In this document: one piece after another, positions 1 through 3,291 of the stretch
How the letters are laid out: each line of letters begins with the position of its first letter
Position numbering within the stretch: the first letter of the stretch is position 1
Assembly: GCA_955651735.1 (NCBI GenBank)
Contig: CATPAM010000108.1
Coordinates: 1-5,532 of the forward strand
DNA from: Candidatus Acidiferrales bacterium
GTDB taxonomy: Bacteria; Acidobacteriota; Terriglobia; Acidiferrales; UBA7541
Direction of reading: 5' to 3'
Length of the DNA: 5,532 nt
Program-made: the position numbers and the translations under genes
The notes under the pieces: model-generated
The model's input: only the letters and a program-made list of their open reading frames with translations
Databases searched by the model: none
Told to the model about the DNA's origin: nothing

Positions 1-687
1 GATGCGCTCCTGTATGTCGTCCTCGCTGCCTCCGCCAAAATCCTGCGTGCGCCCTTGCGCTCCGCTGATGCTCACGGATTCCGTCGGGCCTTCCGCTCCG
101 GCGCCGTTCAGAGGCAGCGACGAAACATCACCGCCATTTCCATTTTGCCCGCCACCGAGTATGCCGGCAGCTCCGCCACCCGCCAGCGCAGAAAGCGTGT
201 TGTCGAGCGCGAGGCTTTGGAAACCGCGGCCCGCGGTGATCAGCGCGGCCAGATTTCCCAGCCCCGGCTCCTGCTGTCGCGAAGCCAGGATCATCTCAGC
301 ATCGAATTTTCCAGCGGGCGTTTCCGCCTTCAGCGCCACTTCCTGGGTTTGCGGCGCGAAGCCCATGAATTCGATGCGCACCACGTAGCGGCCGCGCGGC
401 AAGCCGGTAAACGTGTAGGTTCCATTGGCACTGGTGGCCGAGAAGAATTTCTTGCCGGTGAGAGAATTGGACGCGGTCACGGTTACGCCAGGCAGCGGAG
501 TCTTCCCTGCTCGCACAACCCCGCTGATTTCAAATGAGGCCGATACTGGCGGCGGTGCCGGGGTTGCGTCCTCACCCGGCACCTGCGCCGAGCCGGACCT
601 GGGAGAGGGAGCCGGATCTTGCGCGCGCAGCAAATCAGCGGAGGAAAGAAAATAGAGAAACAGCAAGGCCGGGACGAGCGATTTCAA
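1..687 (-). CDS. Secreted carboxypeptidase-regulatory-like protein, probable N-terminus of an Oar-like TonB-dependent receptor (partial)
   Basis: The minus-strand frame is open from a TTG at 687-685 to the window edge, giving 229 codons with no stop; the C-terminus lies outside. Residues 1-22 form a signal peptide (one Lys, then a hydrophobic run, cleavage likely after LLRA), followed by a Pro-rich linker. Residues about 53-134 (FEISGVV, TPLPGVTVTA, GTYTFTGLPRGRYVVRIE) match the carboxypeptidase-regulatory-like beta-sandwich. Residues about 170-220 are rich in Gly and Asn, followed by ESVSISGAQGRTQDFGGG and a charged DDIQERI segment. In Acidobacteriota, such an N-terminal domain usually precedes a TonB plug and a large outer-membrane barrel, so a receptor of about 1000 residues is the best guess. 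The barrel itself is not visible, and a surface or periplasmic protein of another kind remains possible. The start is chosen from a GGAG 8 nt upstream and the 4-nt overlap with the preceding gene's stop, which suggests translational coupling. Confidence 0.75.
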   Translation of the reverse strand, partial: MKSLVPALLFLYFLSSADLLRAQDPAPSPRSGSAQVPGEDATPAPPPVSASFEISGVVRAGKTPLPGVTVTASNSLTGKKFFSATSANGTYTFTGLPRGRYVVRIEFMGFAPQTQEVALKAETPAGKFDAEMILASRQQEPGLGNLAALITAGRGFQSLALDNTLSALAGGGAAGILGGGQNGNGGDVSSLPLNGAGAEGPTESVSISGAQGRTQDFGGGSEDDIQERI

Positions 688-1430
688 TGAGGCGGCTCCG
701 CAGGTTTTTGCGAAGCGCCACCACGCCCGGAGTTTGCTTGCGCGTTCGGGCGCATGCCGCCCAGTTCCTGCATGCGTTTCCATTGCTCTGGTCCAATAAC
801 CATAACAAACTTGGGCACAAAGACGTTGTTTTGCATTGCACCCCGCGCGATAAGGTGATCGCCAGCCTGAATGTCGGCCATGGTGATCGCATCGCGGCCC
901 TTGCGCAGCGAAGTGTCTTCGTTCAGTTCGATCGTTTGCGCCACATTGTCAGAGCGCCGCACGGAAATCTTGGGCGCATCGACGGACATCACTTCACCTG
1001 CTACGTAGTCCTTGCCCAACATGCCGGCCTGCATGTTCGGGCCACGGCCCTCCCCATTTGCAGAACGTGCGCCAACCACCTGTGCGGTCCAGGTGTGATC
1101 GGGATTTTCCTGGCCGCGCACCGCAATCACATCGCCGACTTTGAAGTCGCTGCGCTTGGCCGCCTGGCGATCCTTGCGAAATTCGGTCTTTGGCGTGAGT
1201 TTGACTGTCACCGTCTCGCCATTGGGATTGGAAATCTCCAGCGATGCATCGTGAATTGCGGTGATCTTGCCGAACAACGGCATGTGGCCCTCTTCGCCCG
1301 GGGCTTGCTGGTACGTGGTGTCCTGGCTTAGAACGACGTCGGACAGAAGAAAGGATTGCGGAAGCGCCATCAATACGGGAATGGCCATCAAAAAAATTGC
1401 AATGCCGAACAGCCTCAGGTCAACTTTCAT
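684..1430 (-). CDS. Exported protein with two tandem DUF5666-like domains
   Basis: This 248-residue protein starts at ATG 1430-1428, which is preceded on its strand by GGAAAGAGAAAT, a good purine-rich ribosome binding site. An in-frame ATG 45 nt further upstream would add a polar stretch before the signal sequence and is less likely. Residues 6-30 are a hydrophobic signal peptide or membrane anchor. Two similar beta-rich modules follow. The first, at about 53-119, has FGKITAIH, TVKLTPKTEF and FKVGDVIAVRG. The second, at about 143-212, has VAGEVMSVD, TIELNEDTSL and IQAGDHLIARG. This G-x-[IV]-x-x-[IV] opening with the x-x-G-D-x-[IL]-x-[AV]-R-G element is characteristic of DUF5666, a periplasmic or surface family of unknown function. 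The tail (about 222-248) is polar, Gly/Pro-rich and probably disordered. It is the first gene of an operon with the receptor-like gene, which it overlaps by 4 nt. The biochemical role is unknown; a binding or assembly role in the envelope is only inference. Confidence 0.82.
   Translation of the reverse strand: MKVDLRLFGIAIFLMAIPVLMALPQSFLLSDVVLSQDTTYQQAPGEEGHMPLFGKITAIHDASLEISNPNGETVTVKLTPKTEFRKDRQAAKRSDFKVGDVIAVRGQENPDHTWTAQVVGARSANGEGRGPNMQAGMLGKDYVAGEVMSVDAPKISVRRSDNVAQTIELNEDTSLRKGRDAITMADIQAGDHLIARGAMQNNVFVPKFVMVIGPEQWKRMQELGGMRPNAQANSGRGGASQKPAEPPH
685..699 (-). promoter_or_regulatory. Ribosome binding site and TTG start at a 4-nt gene overlap
   Basis: On the minus strand, GGAG (699-696) lies 8 nt before TTG (687-685). 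The TTG shares four bases (TTGA, 687-684) with the TGA stop of the upstream DUF5666-like gene. No better ATG or GTG was seen nearby in this frame, and the TTG places a clean signal peptide at the N-terminus, so it decides the start. Confidence 0.7.
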
Positions 1431-1458
1431 ATTTCTCTTTCCGGACGCGTCCCCGTCT

Positions 1459-1488
1459 GTTATACGCGCCCGCATAGCACGAGGTTTC
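1459..1488 (-). promoter_or_regulatory. Tentative promoter of the DUF5666/receptor operon
   Basis: Reading the minus strand, TATAAC (1464-1459) resembles a -10 hexamer and lies 28 nt before the ATG, but no good TTGACA-type -35 precedes it. The same stretch can be read as GAAACC (1488-1483), 16 bp, then CGTA (1466-1463). That resembles extracytoplasmic-function sigma promoters of the GAAAC/CGT type. Either reading is speculative from sequence alone. Confidence 0.25.
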
Positions 1489-1512
1489 TCCCCAGAGCGG
1501 TGCGAAGCGGCT

Positions 1513-1577
1513 CCCTCGCGGCATTTCTAACTTTCAACTTGATTTCCCGTCACAAAGGTACAAAGTTCCCGCGAGGG
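1513..1577. repeat. 9-bp inverted repeat with 47-bp spacer
   Basis: CCCTCGCGG at 1513-1521 is perfectly complementary to CCGCGAGGG at 1569-1577. The arms do not extend further. The spacing is too long for a simple hairpin terminator, so if functional it would more likely be a pair of half-sites or a long-range RNA stem. In a GC-rich background a chance match is plausible. Confidence 0.4.
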
Positions 1578-1595
1578 CTGCCGGATGGCCCCGGG

Positions 1596-1639
1596 CGCTG
1601 GGTGGCGTAGCAAACGTGACAATAGCCGCTGGGTGGCGT
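1596..1639. repeat. 13-bp direct repeat, 31-bp periodicity
   Basis: CGCTGGGTGGCGT occurs at 1596-1608 and again at 1627-1639 with no mismatch. The copies start 31 bp apart, close to three helical turns, which would put them on the same face of the DNA. Each copy begins CGC and ends GCG before a T, a weak internal dyad. This is consistent with a regulator binding site upstream of the adaptor gene, but no regulator gene is in the window. Confidence 0.5.
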
Positions 1640-1659
1640 CCATGAACCATGTTCGCTCG

Positions 1660-1676
1660 TGGGACGAATATTCCCA
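1660..1676. promoter_or_regulatory. 17-bp interrupted palindrome, possible operator
   Basis: TGGGACGAATATTCCCA has perfect 5-bp arms (TGGGA/TCCCA) around a 7-bp centre. It also contains the overlapping perfect 8-bp palindrome GAATATTC (1666-1673). A smaller dyad, GAAC-CAT-GTTC, lies just upstream at 1644-1654. The site is 122 bp before the adaptor start codon, a reasonable place for an operator of a dimeric repressor or activator. The cognate regulator cannot be named. Confidence 0.35.
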
Positions 1677-1717
1677 TTTTCGGTCAAGTCGCCCTGTTTT
1701 CCGCATGGCGGTTTGGG

Positions 1718-1748
1718 TGTAAACTATTGAATAAACGTAGCTTATACG
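1718..1748 (+). promoter_or_regulatory. AT-rich patch, tentative promoter of the adaptor gene
   Basis: This is the most AT-rich stretch ahead of the adaptor gene. It includes TAAACT (1720-1725) and TATACG (1743-1748), each matching four of six bases of a -10 consensus. No convincing -35 element sits at 16-18 bp from either. The call rests mainly on base composition and location, about 50-80 bp before the start codon. Confidence 0.25.
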
Positions 1749-1798
1749 GGATTACGCGAGGGCAGGCTGCGTGCGATTTTCAAAGGTGAACAAAGACT

Positions 1799-3052
1799 AT
1801 GGATATACAAAGACCATCTAACGCCCGCGCCAAAAAAATCAAGCGCATCGCCTACGTCACCATCGCCGTGCTGCTCTGCGCCGGGGTCACGCTGGCATTG
1901 TCGAAACTGAAGCCTGCGGCGCCTTCCGTTGACGCCTCCACAATCTGGCCAGATACCGTGAAGCGCGGACCGATGCTGCGCGAGGTGCGCGGCTTGGGCA
2001 CCCTAGTGCCCGAGGACATCCACTGGATTCCCGCGCAGACCGCAGCGCGCGTGGACAAAATCGTCATCCGCCCAGGGCACTTGGTGCAGCCTGATACTGT
2101 CATCCTGGAAATGAGCAATCCGGAAACGCAGCGCGATCTGCTCGACGCCGAATACCTGCTCAAAGCCGCCGAAGCCGATTACGCCAATTTGAAGGTGCAG
2201 ATCGACAGCGAGTTGATGACCCAGAAGGCCAACGAGGCCGCCGTGCGCAGCGACTACGAGCAGGCCCACCTGCAACACGATGTCGACGAAAAACTACAGA
2301 AGGAAGGCATCGGTGCAGAAGTCATCGCCAAACTTTCCAAGGTTAAAGAGGACCAGTTAGCCATTCGCCTAAAGCTTGAGACTGAACGCACCGCGGTGGC
2401 CCGCGATTCCGCTAAAGCTCGCCTGCTAGCGCAGCAATCGCGCGTGGAGCAACAAAGGGCGCTCTACCATTTGCGCCAGACCCAGGCTCAGTCGCTTCGC
2501 GTTCGCGCCGGCATTACCGGCGTGTTGCAATTGGTTCCCGTGGAAGAAGGGCAGAACGTTGCCGTGGGAACAAACGTAGCGCGGGTTGCGGATCCCAGAA
2601 AACTGAAAGCCGAGATCAAAATCGCCGAGACGCAGGCGAAGGACATTACGATCGGGCAGAAGGCCACGATTGATACACGAAATGGAGTGGTGACCGGGCA
2701 TGTTTCCAGAGAGGATCCCTCGGTCGTGAACGGTACAGTAACGGTCGATGTGGCCATCGACGAGGCTTTGCCACCTGGCGCGCGGGCGGACCTGAGCGTT
2801 GACGGCACCGTCGAGTTGGAAAACCTGAAGGACGTGCTCTTCGTTGGCCGGCCGGTACATGGCCAGGCCGACAGCACCATCAGCTTGTTCAAGATTACGC
2901 CGGACGGCTCGGAAGCCTCGCGCATCAATGTGAAGTTGGGACGCAGCTCCGTGACCACCATCGAGATCCTTTCAGGCTTGCAGGTCGGCGACAAAGTGAT
3001 CCTGTCCGACATGTCGCAGTGGGACAACGTAGACCGTATCCGGCTGAAATAA
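1799..3052 (+). CDS. Periplasmic adaptor (membrane fusion) protein, HlyD/MacA/AcrA type
   Basis: The 417-residue protein starts at ATG 1799 with AAAGGTGA (1782-1789) as ribosome binding site, 9 nt upstream. A basic N-terminus (RAKKIKR) and one hydrophobic segment at about 17-34 suggest a signal anchor that leaves the rest in the periplasm. The Cys at 27 lacks a good lipobox. Residues about 60-106 (GLGTLVPEDIHWIPA, VDKIVIRPGHLVQPDTVILEM) are the first half of the lipoyl/barrel-sandwich domain. About 110-233 is a Glu/Ala/Gln/Lys-rich alpha-helical hairpin with its turn near LQKEGIG (166-172). About 235-265 (VRAGITGVLQLVPVEEGQNVAVGT) is the second lipoyl half, 268-345 a beta-barrel, and 346-415 the membrane-proximal domain (GLQVGDKVILSD). 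Family members bridge an inner-membrane transporter and an outer-membrane TolC-like channel. The permease 238 bp downstream is the probable partner, giving a MacAB-like assembly; the substrate is unknown. Confidence 0.9.
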   Translation: MDIQRPSNARAKKIKRIAYVTIAVLLCAGVTLALSKLKPAAPSVDASTIWPDTVKRGPMLREVRGLGTLVPEDIHWIPAQTAARVDKIVIRPGHLVQPDTVILEMSNPETQRDLLDAEYLLKAAEADYANLKVQIDSELMTQKANEAAVRSDYEQAHLQHDVDEKLQKEGIGAEVIAKLSKVKEDQLAIRLKLETERTAVARDSAKARLLAQQSRVEQQRALYHLRQTQAQSLRVRAGITGVLQLVPVEEGQNVAVGTNVARVADPRKLKAEIKIAETQAKDITIGQKATIDTRNGVVTGHVSREDPSVVNGTVTVDVAIDEALPPGARADLSVDGTVELENLKDVLFVGRPVHGQADSTISLFKITPDGSEASRINVKLGRSSVTTIEILSGLQVGDKVILSDMSQWDNVDRIRLK

Positions 3053-3290
3053 TGGCGGTTGGGCGCCGTGCACCAGGATCTCTGCAAATTTTTCGTCGGT
3101 TTCCGCAAGACGAGAATGCAGGCTGCAACGTCTCAGTCAGCAGGGGTTGTCTCATGACGGTCGTGGCCCGAACCAAGCTCGCAAGTCCTTATCATGGAAC
3201 AATGTTGACCTTCGTCGCGTATACCCCTGGCATAGAGGGGTGCATGGAGCTGGCGGTGTGCTCTTGGGCAGCCCTGCCGGGGAAATCCTG
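3053..3290 (+). other. 238-bp spacer between adaptor and permease genes
   Basis: There is no convincing intrinsic terminator after the adaptor stop codon, so read-through into the permease is possible. A TTGACC (3205-3210) resembles a -35 hexamer, but no good -10 lies 16-18 bp downstream. The spacer holds a possible leader ORF and a small hairpin, both listed separately. It is too short to hide an ATPase gene, and I see no recognisable remnant of one (no Walker A or LSGGQ-like stretch). Confidence 0.55.
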
Positions 3291-3291
3291 A
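3154..3291 (+). CDS. Possible 45-residue leader peptide overlapping the permease start
   Basis: An ATG at 3154 has AGGGG (3142-3146) 7 nt upstream and opens 45 codons (MTVVARTKLAS... to ...WAALPGKS). The frame ends at TGA 3289-3291, and the last A of that stop is the first base of the permease ATG (TGATG). Such an overlap allows termination-reinitiation coupling. The peptide has a hydrophobic middle but no recognised domain, and the reading frame also stays open upstream to within the adaptor gene. The arrangement may be chance; I would not treat it as a proven gene. Confidence 0.25.
   Translation: MTVVARTKLASPYHGTMLTFVAYTPGIEGCMELAVCSWAALPGKS
3223..3241 (+). other. Small hairpin in the permease leader
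   Basis: ACCCCT (3223-3228) pairs perfectly with AGGGGT (3236-3241) across a 7-nt loop. No U-run follows, so it does not look like a rho-independent terminator. It sits 49 nt before the permease start codon and inside the possible leader ORF, where it could stabilise or pause the transcript. Confidence 0.3.

Larger units (their letters stand above)
1431..1798. promoter_or_regulatory. Divergent intergenic control region
   Basis: These 368 bp separate the start codons of the minus-strand DUF5666-like gene and the plus-strand adaptor gene. I see no credible coding region, tRNA or other structural RNA in it. It should contain both promoters, and it carries several repeat and dyad elements listed separately. 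An AT-rich patch at about 1718-1747 stands out from the GC-rich surroundings and is the likeliest promoter area for the adaptor gene. Confidence 0.7.

Noticed and set aside
2..537. Plus-strand frames of 128 and 160 codons at the left end
   Set aside because: Both are antisense to the signal-peptide/regulatory-domain gene. Their Pro/Ser/Arg-rich translations match no family I recognise.
534..1331. 265-codon plus-strand frame opposite the DUF5666-like gene
   Set aside because: It lies antisense to a gene with a signal peptide, ribosome binding site and recognisable repeated domains. Its translation has no domain-like pattern and is rich in His, Arg and Cys as expected of a GC-rich shadow frame.
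1428..1475. Upstream ATG (1475) as start of the DUF5666-like protein
   Set aside because: It would add 15 polar residues before the signal sequence and overlap the promoter-like TATAAC. The ATG at 1430 has a clear ribosome binding site and gives a normal signal peptide.
1644..1654. GAAC-CAT-GTTC as a LexA box
   Set aside because: The spacer is 3 bp, whereas known GAAC/GTTC LexA boxes have 4 bp (Bacillus type) or 7 bp (alphaproteobacterial type), and the neighbouring genes are not SOS genes.
2426..3108. Minus-strand frames opposite the adaptor gene
   Set aside because: The plus-strand adaptor has full domain architecture and a ribosome binding site; the antisense frames have none.
3205..3236. 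TTGACC as a -35 element of an independent permease promoter
   Set aside because: Sequences at 16-18 bp spacing (around TGGCAT/GGCATA) are poor -10 matches, so I do not call a promoter.
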